Shown: positions 47,624 to 56,850 of the stretch, one piece after another
How positions within the stretch are numbered: the first letter of the stretch is position 1
Layout of the letters: each line of letters opens with the position of its first letter
Origin: DASQPA01 sp963757335
Lineage (GTDB): Bacteria > Acidobacteriota > Thermoanaerobaculia > Multivoradales > UBA5704
Length of the DNA: 64,000 nucleotides
Reading direction: 5' to 3'
NCBI GenBank assembly: GCA_963757335.1
Contig: CAVWRJ010000005.1
Coordinates: 1-64,000 of the forward strand
The notes under the pieces: model-generated
Seen by the model: only the letters and a program-made list of their open reading frames with translations
Databases searched by the model: none
Told to the model about the DNA's origin: nothing
Position numbers and translations under genes: made by a program

Positions 47624-49719
47624 TCAGGGAGCCCCGGCGGCGAGGAGTTGGAAGAGCTTCGCCGGGTCCACGGGCTTGGTCAGGTGGAGATCGAAGCCCG
47701 CCGCGTAGGCCTGGCGCTGGTCTTCAGCCTGGCCATAGCCGGTCAAGGCGATCAGGCGGAGCCCGGCGAAGGCGGGGTCGGCGCGGAGCGCACGGGCCAC
47801 CGCGTAACCGTCGAGACCGCCGGGGAGGCCGATGTCGCAGAGCACCACGTCGGGCCGGAACTGGCGCGCCAGCTCCAGACCGGCGAGACCGTCCCCGGCG
47901 ATCGCCGCCGCGAAGCCCCGGAGCTCCAGGAGGAGCTGCATGCTCTCCGCGGCGTCCGCGTTGTCCTCGACGACGAGGACCCGGCGCGCGCCGGCGCTCG
48001 GGGCGGGGATCTCGGGCTCCTCCAGAGGGGCGGCTTCGGCGCTCGCGAGCGGCAGGCGGAGGGTGAACCGCGCGCCCTGCCCCAGGCCGCCGCTCGCGGC
48101 CTCGACCTCGCCGCCGTGGAGGTCCGCCAGCCCCTTGACGAGGGCGAGCCCCAGGCCGAGGCCGCCGCGGCTGCGGGCGAGGCTGCGGTCGGCCTGACTG
48201 AAAGTTTCGAAGAGCCGCTCGAGCATCTCCGCATCCATGCCGATCCCGGTGTCGCGGACGGCGATCTCGGCCGTCTTCGGCGCCGCCGGCGGATCGACCC
48301 CGAGCTCGACGGTCACCCTCCCCCCGGGGTCGGTGAACTTGGCGGCGTTGTGCAGCAGGTTCCCCACCATCTGCGACAGGCGGGTCCGATCGCCCTCCAC
48401 CCAGACCGGCTCTTCAGGGACGGCGAGATCCAGCTGAAGACCGCCGGCCTCCAGCCCGTCTCGATGGTCGTCCACCGCGTGGCAGACCAGCTCGATCAGG
48501 TCCAGCCGCTCGCGGCGGAGCAGGATCTTGCCCTGCGAGATCCGAGAGACGTCCAGGAGATCGTCGACCAGCCGGGTCATGTGCTCGACCTGGCGCTCGA
48601 TCATCCCTCGCGTCCGTTCGAGGAGCGCCTCGTCGTTGCCCGCCTGCCGCAGGAGGTGGACGGCGTTGCGGATCGGAGCCAGCGGATTGCGCAGCTCGTG
48701 GCCGAGGAGGGCGAGGAACTCGTCCTTCCGCCGAGCGGTCTCCCGCAGCGCCTCCGCGGTCCGCACCTGCTCGGTCAGGTCGATGCCATGGGCGAAGATG
48801 CCGGAGACCGCGCCCGCCTCGTCGTACAGAGGCTGATAGACGAAGTTCAGGTAGCGCAGCTCGAGCGGCCCACCCTCCTCGCGCTGCAGCTGGATCGGCA
48901 CCTCGTTGCCGGTGAACGGCTGGCCGGTGGCATAGACCTCGTCGAGCAGCTCGAAGAAGCCCTGCCCCGCGATCTCCGGCAGGGCCTCCCGCACCGGCCT
49001 GCCGAGGATCTCCCGGTTGCCGACGAGCTGGTAGTAGAAGGGGCTCGCGAGCTCGAAGACGTGCTCGGGGCCGCGCATGGTGGCGATGAACGCCGGCGCC
49101 TGCAGGAAGATGCTGGCGAGACGCGAGCGCTCGAGCTCGAGCGAGGCGAAGAGCCGCTGGCGCTCCGCCTCCACCCCCTTCTCCCGAGTGACGTCGCGGA
49201 TCTCGACGACCGTCCCCAGGGAAGCCCCCTCGCGGACGATCGGGCTCGTCGTACAGAGGGCCGAGAAGAAGCTGCCGTCCTTCCGCACGAAGACCTCCTC
49301 GAACTCCTGGACGGGAAGGTAGCTCGGCAGGGAACGGTCGAGGGGGCACTCCTCTCGCGGGTAGGGCCGGCCGTCCGGGCGGGTATGGTGAATCAGCTCG
49401 TGGAGGTTCCGGCCGAGGGTCTCGGCCAGGGTGAAGCCGGTGATCCGCTCGGCCGCCGGGTTGAGGAAGGTGCAGAGGCCCGCCGCATCCACCATGAAGA
49501 GGCAGGCGGTGGTGCTCTCGGTGATCGTCCGGGTGATCTGGTGGCCGGTGGCGAGCTCCTCGCGAAAGGACGCGTTCTCCCGTTCGAGCTCCGCGATGCG
49601 GCGCTCCAGGGGCTCGATGCCGGTCGCGGGGGCCGCGGGGGTCGCGGGGGCGCAGGCGTGGCAGCGGGCATGGTCGCCGGCGAGGGGGTCGTGGGTTCCG
49701 GGTGAAGAGGGATGGCCAT
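47624..49719 (-). CDS. hybrid PAS sensor histidine kinase with receiver, N-terminus frame-broken
   Basis: About 698 residues. A coiled-coil (LERRIAELERENASFREEL) leads into two PAS domains (MVDAAGLCTFLNPAAERITG; IFLQAPAFIATMRGPEHVFE). Then HisKA (FLALLGHELRNPLAPIRN, phospho-His), HATPase (N box LHNAAKFTDPGG, G1 DTGIGM, G2 GGLGLGLALVKG) and a C-terminal receiver (LVVEDNADAAES, Asp in VVLCDIGLPGG, Lys in LTKPVD). No start codon exists upstream in the main frame before a TAG. The ATG at 49719 in another frame (MAIPLHPEPTTP) probably is the start, with a break inside the 9-bp GC repeat at 49624-49650. No transmembrane helix; a cytoplasmic sensor of unknown signal. Confidence 0.82.
49624..49650 (-). 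repeat. 9-bp tandem array, 3 units, in histidine kinase gene
   Basis: TCGCGGGGG, CCGCGGGGG, TCGCGGGGG in succession, at the place where the reading frame of the N-terminus is lost. Confidence 0.85.
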
Positions 49720-49837
49720 GCCAGGGTCCAACGAGGGCTCCCGGCCGGCCGGGGACCCCGAGGGGTGAATGCTAGCGTAAGTGCACGAACCGTTCCTAGG
49801 CCGAGCCTGCAGGCGCTCTGCTACCATCGCCAGAGGT

Positions 49838-51043
49838 ATGGCGGACTTCCCGGCGCGGCTCGGCCCCAAGCTCCACGTCGCCGTGGTCGGCGCCGGGGCG
49901 TTCGGCGGCTGGACGGCGCTGGCGCTCCTCGGCCGCGGCGCCCGGGTGACCCTCTTCGACGCCTGGGGGCCGGGGAACTCCCGCGCCAGCTCGGGCGGCG
50001 AGTCGCGGGTGATCCGCGGCATGTACGGCCCCGACCGCCTCTACACCGAGTGGGTCGCCCACTCGCTCAAGGTCTGGCAGGAGGCGGAGGCGCACTGGGG
50101 GACCCGGCTCTACCACCCGACCGGCTGCCTCTGGATGTTCACGACCGACGACACCTACGCCCGCGCCTCCCTCCCGCTCCTCGCCGAGCGGGGCCTCCCC
50201 GCCGTCGAGCTGACCGTGGCGGCGGCGCGGCAACGCTGGCCCCAGGTCGACTTCTCGGGGGTCGAGACCGTCTTCTTCGAGGAGCAGGCGGGCTACCTCC
50301 GCGCCCGCCGCGCCTGCCAGGTGGTGGCCCGGGCCGTCGCCGAGGAGGGGGGCGAGGTGCGGCGCGCCGCGGTTCGGCCGGGGCCGCTCCGGGACCGGCT
50401 CCTGGGCGGCCTCACCCTCCCCGACGGCTCGCGCTTCGCGGCCGACGCCTACGTCTTCGCCTGCGGTCCCTGGCTCGGCCGGCTCTTCCCCGCCGAGGTG
50501 GGGGAGCGCATCCGTCCCACCCGGCAGGAGGTCTTCTTCTTCGGCACCCCGGAGGGGGATCCCCGCTTCGACTCCGGCCACCTCCCGATCTGGATGGAGT
50601 TCGGGGAGCGGATCTTCTACGGCATTCCGGGCGGGCCGGGAGACGGAGGCCGCGGCTTCAAGGTCGCCGACGACACCCGGGGCGAGCCCATCGATCCGAC
50701 GAGCGACGAGCGCCTCCCCACCCCCCTCCACCTCGCCGAGGCGCGGGAGGTCCTCGGCCGCCGCTTCCCCGGCCTCGCCGGCGCCCCGGTCGTCGAGGCC
50801 CGGGTCTGCCAGTACGAGAACACCCCCGACGGTCAGCTTCTCGTCGATCGCCATCCGGGAGCCGACAACGCCTGGCTGGTGGGCGGCGGCTCGGGGCACG
50901 GCTTCAAGCTCGGCCCGGCGCTCGGCGAGCATGTGGCCGGGCTGGTCATGGACGGCGCCGAACCGCTCCCCCAGCTCCGCCTGGCCCACCGCGAACCGCT
51001 CGCGGGCCGACCGCGGAGCCAGTTCGAGGCCGCACACCCATGA
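49838..51043 (+). CDS. FAD-dependent sarcosine-oxidase-like amine oxidoreductase
   Basis: DAO-family flavoprotein of 401 residues from ATG 49838. FAD-binding VAVVGAGAFGGWTALALLGRG; then SSGGESRVIRGMYG, the hallmark of monomeric sarcosine oxidase and N-methyltryptophan oxidase; C-terminal NAWLVGGGSGHGFKLGPALGE. It would oxidise an N-methyl amino acid or secondary amine to imine with peroxide. The covalent-flavin Cys of MSOX is not evident. Its stop overlaps the rsgA ATG (ATGA). Confidence 0.88.
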   Translation: MADFPARLGPKLHVAVVGAGAFGGWTALALLGRGARVTLFDAWGPGNSRASSGGESRVIRGMYGPDRLYTEWVAHSLKVWQEAEAHWGTRLYHPTGCLWMFTTDDTYARASLPLLAERGLPAVELTVAAARQRWPQVDFSGVETVFFEEQAGYLRARRACQVVARAVAEEGGEVRRAAVRPGPLRDRLLGGLTLPDGSRFAADAYVFACGPWLGRLFPAEVGERIRPTRQEVFFFGTPEGDPRFDSGHLPIWMEFGERIFYGIPGGPGDGGRGFKVADDTRGEPIDPTSDERLPTPLHLAEAREVLGRRFPGLAGAPVVEARVCQYENTPDGQLLVDRHPGADNAWLVGGGSGHGFKLGPALGEHVAGLVMDGAEPLPQLRLAHREPLAGRPRSQFEAAHP

Positions 51044-52128
51044 CGGACGAACCGCTCTTCTCGCTCGCCAGCCTCGGCTGGGGAGAGCCGTTCGCCTCGG
51101 CCTTCGCGCCGTTCGCCCGCGAGGGGCTGGTCGCCGCCCGGGTGGTCGGGCAGCAGGGGAGCTATCGGCTGGCGACCGGGGAGGCCGAGCTCTCCGCCGA
51201 GGCCGCGGGCCGGCTCCGACGCGAGCCCGGCGGCCTGCCGGCGGTGGGCGACTGGGTGGCCCTGGACTCCGGCAGCGGAGGTTCCCCGGCGCGCATCCGC
51301 GCCGTCCTGCCGCGGCGGAGCCGGTTCTCCCGCAAGGTGCCGGGGAACCGGGCGACCGAGCAGGTGGTGGCGGCCAACCTCGACACTGTCCTCCTCGTCT
51401 CCGGGCTCGACGGCGACTGGAACCCGCGGCGGATCGAGCGCTACCTGGCCGCCGCCTGGACGAGCGGCGCCAGCCCGGTCGTCGTCCTCAACAAGGCCGA
51501 CCGCGCCGAGGATCCCGAGGCCCGGGAGCTGGCGACCGCCGAGGTCGCCCTCGGGGTGCCGGTCCACCGGGTGAGCGCGCGGACCGGCGAGGGGGTCGCG
51601 GCGCTCGCGGTCTACTTCCCCGAGGGCGCCACGGTCGGCCTCCTCGGCTCCTCGGGGGTGGGCAAGTCGACCCTCGTCAACCGCATCCTCTGCGAGGAGA
51701 TCCAGCAGACCGGCGAGGTCCGGGCGAGCGACGACCGCGGCCGCCACACCACCACCCGCCGCGAGCTCTTCCGCACCCCCTGGGGCGGCCTCGTCCTCGA
51801 CACCCCGGGGATGCGCGAGCTGCAGCTCTGGGACGGCGGCGAGGGGGTCGAAGCGGTCTTCTCAGATGTCGAGACGCTCGCCCAGGGCTGCCGCTTCCGC
51901 GACTGCCGGCACCAGGGCGAACCCGGCTGCGCGGTCGGCGCGGCGGTCGCCGCCGGCACCCTGGATGCCGAGCGCTTCGAGAGCTACCAGAAGCTCGGGC
52001 GCGAGGTCGAGCAGCTCCGCCAGAAGACCGACGTCCAGGCCCGCGAGCGAGAGAAGCAGCGCGTGAAGGCGATCCACAAGGCGGCGGACCGGTATCAGCC
52101 ACGGGGGCCACGGGGGTCACGGGGGTAG
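51040..52128 (+). CDS. rsgA: ribosome small-subunit GTPase RsgA
   Basis: Circularly permuted GTPase that matures the 30S subunit (362 residues). G motifs appear in permuted order: VVLNKADR (G4), LLGSSGVGKSTLVNRIL (G1), DDRGRHTTTRREL (G2) and VLDTPGMRELQL (G3). An N-terminal OB-fold (AVGDWVALDSGSGG) and a C-terminal zinc site (GCRFRDCRHQGEPGC) complete it. The last residues (GPRGSRG) are encoded by a 9-bp array, so the tail length is probably variable. Confidence 0.94.
   Translation: MTDEPLFSLASLGWGEPFASAFAPFAREGLVAARVVGQQGSYRLATGEAELSAEAAGRLRREPGGLPAVGDWVALDSGSGGSPARIRAVLPRRSRFSRKVPGNRATEQVVAANLDTVLLVSGLDGDWNPRRIERYLAAAWTSGASPVVVLNKADRAEDPEARELATAEVALGVPVHRVSARTGEGVAALAVYFPEGATVGLLGSSGVGKSTLVNRILCEEIQQTGEVRASDDRGRHTTTRRELFRTPWGGLVLDTPGMRELQLWDGGEGVEAVFSDVETLAQGCRFRDCRHQGEPGCAVGAAVAAGTLDAERFESYQKLGREVEQLRQKTDVQAREREKQRVKAIHKAADRYQPRGPRGSRG
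52100..52126 (+). repeat. 9-bp tandem array, 3 units, at rsgA 3' end
   Basis: CACGGGGGC followed by CACGGGGGT twice, directly before the stop codon; encodes Gly-Pro-Arg/Gly-Ser-Arg triplets. Confidence 0.88.
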
Positions 52129-52180
52129 AGCTCGCAGCTCCTTGTAACTCTTCTCTCCCCGGCTCCGTTCTCTAGGGAGG

Positions 52181-52708
52181 ATGACGACGGGGATCGAGGA
52201 GGTCGTCCTACGCTACCAGCGCCGGGTGTTCACCTTCGCCCGCTACTTCCTCGGTCAACGTGAGGAGGCGGAGGACGTGACCCAGGAGGTGCTGATCCGG
52301 CTGTGGAAGAACGCCGACGGGCTCGACGACGAGCGGCTCGGCGCCTGGCTCCTCCGGGTGACCCGGAACGCCTGCTACGACCGGCTGCGCCAGCGGCGGA
52401 CCGCGGCCACGGTGGTGGCCCCCGAGGTCGATCCCGCGGTGACCGAGGCGGCGGCGAGCGACGCGCCCGACCCCGCGGCCCTGGCCGAGGCGGCCGAGTT
52501 CCAGCGCCGGCTGCTCGCCGCCCTCAGCCGTCTCGAAGAGCCCTACCGGAGCATCCTCATTCTGCGCGAGGTGCAGGATTTGAAATACCAGGAGATCAGC
52601 GACGCTCTCGACCTGCCGCTCAACACCGTCCGGGTCTACATCCACCGCGGACGGCAGCGGCTGCGCGAGGAGTGGAAGGAGGGTGCCGGCCATGCCGCAA
52701 CGGCCTGA
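52181..52708 (+). CDS. ECF-type RNA polymerase sigma factor
   Basis: Sigma70-family group IV factor, 175 residues. Region 2: RRVFTFARYFLGQREEAEDV and TQEVLIRLW; Ala/Pro linker; region 4: LEEPYRSILILREVQDLKYQ, EISDALDLPLNTVRVYIHRG, a helix-turn-helix. Its 3' end overlaps the anti-sigma gene by 17 bases and two DUF4252 genes follow, so this is a membrane-stress-type signalling operon. GGAGG abuts the ATG unusually closely, so the start may be imprecise. No target promoter was identified. Confidence 0.9.
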   Translation: MTTGIEEVVLRYQRRVFTFARYFLGQREEAEDVTQEVLIRLWKNADGLDDERLGAWLLRVTRNACYDRLRQRRTAATVVAPEVDPAVTEAAASDAPDPAALAEAAEFQRRLLAALSRLEEPYRSILILREVQDLKYQEISDALDLPLNTVRVYIHRGRQRLREEWKEGAGHAATA

Positions 52709-53348
52709 CGACTGCGCGGTGGTCCTGCCGCTCCTCGAACCCTACCTGGACGGCGAGCTCTCGCCGGCCGAGACCGCAAGGGTACGCGAGCACCTCGCCC
52801 GCTGCCCCGACTGCGCGGCCGAGCTCCGCCTTGCCGAGGCGATCCAGAGGGGCCTGCGCCAACTGCCAGCGCTCGACGCACCCCCCGCCGTCCTGATGCG
52901 GGTGCGCGCCGCGGCGCTGTCGGAGATGCCGGAGATGCCGGAGACGCCGGTGCCGGCCGCGGTATTGCCCTTCGAGCGACCCTCGCCGCGGCTCCGGAGG
53001 CCGCCTTCGGGGCGACCCCGCCCCGCTCTGGCTGCCGCCCTGGCCGCCGCCCTCGTCCTCGCCCTTTTGGGCACGCTCCTGCTCTTCCAGCTGCGGAGCC
53101 CTCAGCCGCCGCAGCCCACCGCAGCCACTGCCGCCACTCCCGCCACTCCCGCCGACATCGCCCGGGCGACCGCCGAGGCGCGCTACGCCCTCGCCTGCGT
53201 CGGCCGGGCGAGCCGGCGGGCCGGGCTCGAGCTCAAGGACGAGGTCCTCCCCGAGCATCTGGTGGCCCCGGCCGCCCGCAGCCTCTCCCGCTCGCTAGGG
53301 GGAGCTCTCCCCCCCGACTCCGAATCCGCCCCAAGACAAGGGAGCTGA
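52692..53348 (+). CDS. zinc-finger anti-sigma factor, membrane-anchored
   Basis: Single-pass anti-sigma factor of 218 residues. Start ATG 52692, 9 bases after AGGAGG, giving MPQRPDDC. The zinc anti-sigma motif is REHLARCPDCAAEL (H-x3-C-x2-C) in the cytoplasmic N-terminus. A Pro-rich linker (9-bp array), a transmembrane helix (ALAAALAAALVLALLGTLLLF) and a periplasmic tail with another 9-bp array follow. It binds and inhibits the ECF factor upstream until a periplasmic signal releases it. Confidence 0.88.
   Translation: MPQRPDDCAVVLPLLEPYLDGELSPAETARVREHLARCPDCAAELRLAEAIQRGLRQLPALDAPPAVLMRVRAAALSEMPEMPETPVPAAVLPFERPSPRLRRPPSGRPRPALAAALAAALVLALLGTLLLFQLRSPQPPQPTAATAATPATPADIARATAEARYALACVGRASRRAGLELKDEVLPEHLVAPAARSLSRSLGGALPPDSESAPRQGS
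52922..52948 (+). repeat. 9-bp tandem array, 3 units, anti-sigma linker
   Basis: GGAGATGCC twice then GGAGACGCC; encodes Glu-Met-Pro/Glu-Thr-Pro triplets in the cytoplasmic linker. Confidence 0.85.
53116..53151 (+). repeat. 9-bp tandem array, 4 units, anti-sigma periplasmic part
   Basis: CCACCGCAG, CCACTGCCG and CCACTCCCG twice; encodes Thr-Ala-Ala/Thr-Pro-Ala triplets just outside the membrane helix. Confidence 0.85.
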
Positions 53349-53350
53349 CG

Positions 53351-53959
53351 ATGCGTATCCGAGCCCCGCTCTGCCTCTTTCTGCTCCTCATCCTCCTCGC
53401 TGGGGGGGCGGGCGCCGCCGTCCGCGCCGCGCCGACGCCGCCAGCGCCGCCGCCGGAGGCCTCCCCTGGCGCCGTGCCCTTCGACGAGCTGGAGATCTTC
53501 TCCCGGAAGGACCTGACGACCGAGATCAACCTCGAAGGGGCGCTCTTGAAGCTCGTCGCCTCCGCCGCGAGCGAGGACGACCCCGAGTTCTCGCGGCTGG
53601 TCTCCGGTCTCCAGTCGATCCGGGTGCAGGTGGCGCCGCTCACTGCGGCCGACCCCGGGAAGGTGCGCGCCAAGCTCGACCAGACCGTCCGCTGGCTGGA
53701 GGGCAAGGGGTGGACGGCAGTGGTGCGGACGAAGGAGAAGGGGGAGGAGACCTACATCTACACCAAGCAGGTGAAGGGGGAGATGGTGGGCCTCGCGGTC
53801 CTCTCCTTCGAGCCCGGCAAGGAAGCGTCGGTGGTCAACATCGTCGGCCGTCTCGACCCGGCCCAGATCGGCCGCCTCGGCCAGGGTCTCCACGTCAAAC
53901 AGCTCGACAAGCTGCCGAAGCAGAAAGACAAGTCCGTGGACCCCAAGCACCCCGGCTGA
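53351..53959 (+). CDS. DUF4252-type exported protein
   Basis: 202-residue exported protein. Signal peptide LCLFLLLILLAGGAGAAVRA, then a domain reading LEIFSRKDLTTEINLEGALL, KLDQTVRWLEGKGWTAVVRT, YIYTKQVKGEMVGLAVLSFE and VNIVGRLDPAQIGRLGQGL, the pattern of DUF4252. GGGAG precedes the ATG by ~6 bases; the gene starts 3 bases after the anti-sigma stop. DUF4252 genes next to ECF/anti-sigma pairs are common in Bacteroidota and Acidobacteriota; they may be the target or the sensor. Function unknown. Confidence 0.82.
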   Translation: MRIRAPLCLFLLLILLAGGAGAAVRAAPTPPAPPPEASPGAVPFDELEIFSRKDLTTEINLEGALLKLVASAASEDDPEFSRLVSGLQSIRVQVAPLTAADPGKVRAKLDQTVRWLEGKGWTAVVRTKEKGEETYIYTKQVKGEMVGLAVLSFEPGKEASVVNIVGRLDPAQIGRLGQGLHVKQLDKLPKQKDKSVDPKHPG

Positions 53960-53993
53960 CCCACCGCCTCAACCCCATGATTGGAGACCCGCC

Positions 53994-54569
53994 ATGCACC
54001 TGAAAACCGCCGCCCCGCTCTTCCTCCTCCTCGCCGTCACGACCCTCGCGGCCTGCGCCGGTCCCCCCTCGGCCGAACAGGTCCGCTTTGAGATCGAGCG
54101 CCAGCTCCCCGGCGCCCGCTTCGTGCCCGAAGATCACCTCCATCTCGGCCGCCTCTCGCTCGGCCTCCTCCGCTGGCTGGCCGGATTCGACCACGACAAG
54201 GGCGACGAGAAGGACATGGCGCTGTTTCGCGCCATCTCGGGGGTCGAGATCGCGACCTACAAGGTCCGCTCGCTCCCCGCGCTCGACGGCTTCCGGCTAC
54301 CGGAGGGCCTGGAGCACCGGCTGCACGAGGAGGGCTGGACGACGATGGTGCGGAGCGAGGAGAAGGACGAGCACACCTGGGTCCTCTACCGCGGCGACCG
54401 CGCGGGACGCGGCGAGCACCCCGAGGTGATCCGCGACCTCTACATCGTCTGCCTCGATTCGAGCGAGCTCTCCCTCATCCGCGTCAGCGGCCACCTCGAC
54501 CAGCTGATGGCGGCGGCCCTGGCGCACGAGCCGAAGAAGGTGACCCGGCTCGCGAAGTCGGACGGTTAG
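53994..54569 (+). CDS. DUF4252-like lipoprotein
   Basis: Lipoprotein of 191 residues, paralogue of the previous gene. Lipobox LAAC after FLLLAVTTLAAC. Shared pattern: ALFRAISGVEIATYKVRSLP, LHEEGWTTMVRSEEKDEHTW, VLYRGDRAG, LIRVSGHLDQLMAAAL. Last gene of the ECF operon, followed by the second 21-bp dyad element. Confidence 0.8.
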   Translation: MHLKTAAPLFLLLAVTTLAACAGPPSAEQVRFEIERQLPGARFVPEDHLHLGRLSLGLLRWLAGFDHDKGDEKDMALFRAISGVEIATYKVRSLPALDGFRLPEGLEHRLHEEGWTTMVRSEEKDEHTWVLYRGDRAGRGEHPEVIRDLYIVCLDSSELSLIRVSGHLDQLMAAALAHEPKKVTRLAKSDG

Positions 54570-54600
54570 CGGGTCTGCCACGTACAGACTTGGGTCCGCG

Positions 54601-55131
54601 GCTCTTTCAAGAGCGGAAACTTAAAAGCCGCCCAAAACCTCTCCAAACTCCGAAAAAGTCTCTCTAAACTCCAATTGCACCTGGCTAAACTGAAATGCGA
54701 GGCCTCTAAACTCGCTCAGACCCACCCTAAACTTAAACACGGAGCCTCAAAAGCCTTTTTGCCGCTGGCTAAACGGAAATGCACAGCCTCTAAACTCCCC
54801 ATGCCCCTGGATAAACTGAAGTACGGGCACCCTAAACAGCTTTTGCAGGGACAAAAAGTGCTTTAGCGACGTTTCACGAAGGTTTAGAGGCGTTCCGAGA
54901 AGAGTTGGAGACGTTCCGCGGAGCTTTGGAGACCTCCAGACCTCCTTTTGGGAGGCTCGAAACTCGTTTAGAGACCTCCGAGGCGAGTTTAGGGACGCTC
55001 GAACGTTCCTTAGCGACGCTCTGGGAGCCATTGGAGACCCCCGAATCGACTTTGGAGGGAGTCTGGAGCCTTTCCGACAGCAGCAACTCGTACTTAAAGC
55101 GGGCTGTGGCTCCGCTCAGGATGACGGTAGG
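54601..55131. repeat. 21-bp-phased dyad element, copy 2
   Basis: Same design as copy 1. AAA anchors at 54645 and every 21 bases to 54855 (11, none missing; mostly AAACT). T-tract anchors at 54862 and every 21 bases to 55051 (10), the 11th being degenerate. The centre distance AAA-to-TTT is 7 bases, as in copy 1. Unit 1 and unit 10 are almost the same in both copies (AAACTCCGAAAAA; AAACTGAAGTACGGGCACCC with one difference), and unit 3 of the right arm is GTTGGAGAC in both, so whole arrays are homologous. Left hairpin 54601-54614; right edge CTCAGGATGACGGTAGG. Lies between the DUF4252 operon and pckA, convergent; the 615-bp gap holds no convincing gene. Confidence 0.95.
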
Positions 55132-55184
55132 AACGGTCGGCGCGAAGGCACTGGGATGAGCACACATCTGTTGGCCGCACTCCT

Positions 55185-56804
55185 CTAGGAGGAGACGACC
55201 TTGCGCGGCCCGGCGGCCTTGACCGCCTCGCTGACGCCGCTCTCGTACTTCTCGAAGTTGTCGGCGAACATGTCGGCGAGCTGGGTCGCCTTGGCGTCGT
55301 AGTCGGCGGTGCTCTTCCAGGAGGCGCGGGCGTCGAGCACCGCGTCCGGCACGTCGGGGACGTGGGTGGGGACGGCGAGACCGAAGAAGGGATCGGTCAC
55401 CGTCTCCACCGCGTCGAGCTCGCCGGCGAGGATCGCGGCCACCATCCGCCGCGTGTAGGCGAGCTTGATCCGGCTCCCCACCCCGTACGGGCCGCCCGTC
55501 CAGCCGGTGTTCACCAGCCAGACCCGGGCGCCGTGGCGCTCGAGCCGCTCGCCCAGCATCTCGGCGTAGGTGCCGGGATGGAGGGGGAGGAAGGGGGCGC
55601 CGAAGCAGGTGCTAAAGGTCGCCTTGGGCTCGGTGACCCCACGCTCGGTCCCCGCCACCTTGGCGGTGTAGCCGGAGAGGAAGTGGTACATGGCCTGCTC
55701 GGGGGTGAGCCGGGAGAGGGGAGGGAGGACCCCGAAGGCGTCGGCGGTCAAGAAGATCACCGTCTTCGGGTGCCCGGCCTGGCCGCCGAGGTCGGCGTTC
55801 GAGAGCTGGGTCAGGGGGTAGCTGCTCCGGGTGTTCTCGGTCAGCGAGTCGTCGTCGAGGTTGAGGGCCCGGGTGTGGGGGTCGAGGACGACGTTTTCGA
55901 GCACCGTGCCGAAGCGCCTCGTGGTGGCGTAGATCTCGGGCTCGCCGGCGGCCGAGAGCCGGATCACCTTGGCGTAGCAGCCGCCCTCGACGTTGAAGAT
56001 GCCGTCGGCGCTCCAGCCGTGCTCGTCGTCGCCGATGAGCGTCCGCGACGGATCGGCCGATAGGGTCGTCTTGCCGGTCCCGGAGAGGCCGAAGAAGAGA
56101 GCCGAGTCCTCCCGATCCTGCCCGTAGTTGGCGCTGCAGTGCATCGACAGCACCCCCTGCTTCGGCAGGTAGTAGTTCATGACGCTGAAGATGCTCTTCT
56201 TGATCTCGCCCGCGTAGACCGTGCCGCCGATCAGGACCATCCGGCGGGTGAGATCGAGGAGGATGAAGGTGGGGCTCTTCGTGCCGTCCTCCGCCGGGTC
56301 GGCCTGGAAGGTGCCGACGTCGATCACCGTGAAGCCCGGCTTGAAGGTCTTGAGCTTCTCGCCGTCGGCCTCGTGGAGGAACATGTTCTGGGCGAAGAGG
56401 TTGTGCCACGCCTGCTCGGTGATGACCCGGACCGGCAGCCGGTAGTTGGGGTCCGCTCCCGCGTAGCCGTCGAAGACGAAGAGGTCCTTGTCCGCCACGT
56501 GCGCCTGGACCTTGGCGAGGAGCCGGTCGAAGCGCTCGGCGTCGAAGGGCCGGTTGACGTCGCCCCACCAGACCTCCCCCTCCGTCGTGGCATCCCGAAC
56601 CGTGAACTTGTCGTTGGGAGAGCGGCCGGTGTGCTTGCCGGTGGTGGCGACCAGGGGGCCCTCGCAGGCGATCCGGGCCTCGCCGCGCCGGACCGCCTGC
56701 TCGTAGAGCTGGGCGGCCGGGAGATTCCAGTAGACCATACGAGCGTTGCCGAACCCCTGCTCGTCGATGCCGTGCGCGCTCACATAGGGGCCATCGTTCT
56801 GCAT
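55185..56804 (-). CDS. pckA: phosphoenolpyruvate carboxykinase (ATP)
   Basis: Converts oxaloacetate plus ATP to phosphoenolpyruvate (539 residues). Motifs: HTGRSPNDKFTVRDA, MHCSANYGQ, FFGLSGTGKTTLSADP (P-loop), LIGDDEHGWSADGIFNVEGG (kinase-2/metal), ENVVLDPHTRALNLDDDSLT and NTGWTGGPYGVGSRIKL. Start ATG 56804 (MQNDGPYVS) with GAGGTGAT upstream. Intact. Gluconeogenic enzyme; indicates growth on organic acids or amino acids. Confidence 0.96.
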   Translation of the reverse strand: MQNDGPYVSAHGIDEQGFGNARMVYWNLPAAQLYEQAVRRGEARIACEGPLVATTGKHTGRSPNDKFTVRDATTEGEVWWGDVNRPFDAERFDRLLAKVQAHVADKDLFVFDGYAGADPNYRLPVRVITEQAWHNLFAQNMFLHEADGEKLKTFKPGFTVIDVGTFQADPAEDGTKSPTFILLDLTRRMVLIGGTVYAGEIKKSIFSVMNYYLPKQGVLSMHCSANYGQDREDSALFFGLSGTGKTTLSADPSRTLIGDDEHGWSADGIFNVEGGCYAKVIRLSAAGEPEIYATTRRFGTVLENVVLDPHTRALNLDDDSLTENTRSSYPLTQLSNADLGGQAGHPKTVIFLTADAFGVLPPLSRLTPEQAMYHFLSGYTAKVAGTERGVTEPKATFSTCFGAPFLPLHPGTYAEMLGERLERHGARVWLVNTGWTGGPYGVGSRIKLAYTRRMVAAILAGELDAVETVTDPFFGLAVPTHVPDVPDAVLDARASWKSTADYDAKATQLADMFADNFEKYESGVSEAVKAAGPRKVVSS

Positions 56805-56850
56805 GCGGATCACCTCGGGAGTTGAAAGGTCACGACGCCAAAGCAAAGCC

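Noticed and set aside
54645..54866. Small gene for a Lys/Leu heptad protein in the dyad element
   Set aside because: No ribosome site or convincing start, the equivalent frame in copy 1 has a stop, and open frames follow from a 21-bp period. Kept only as an alternative in the findings.
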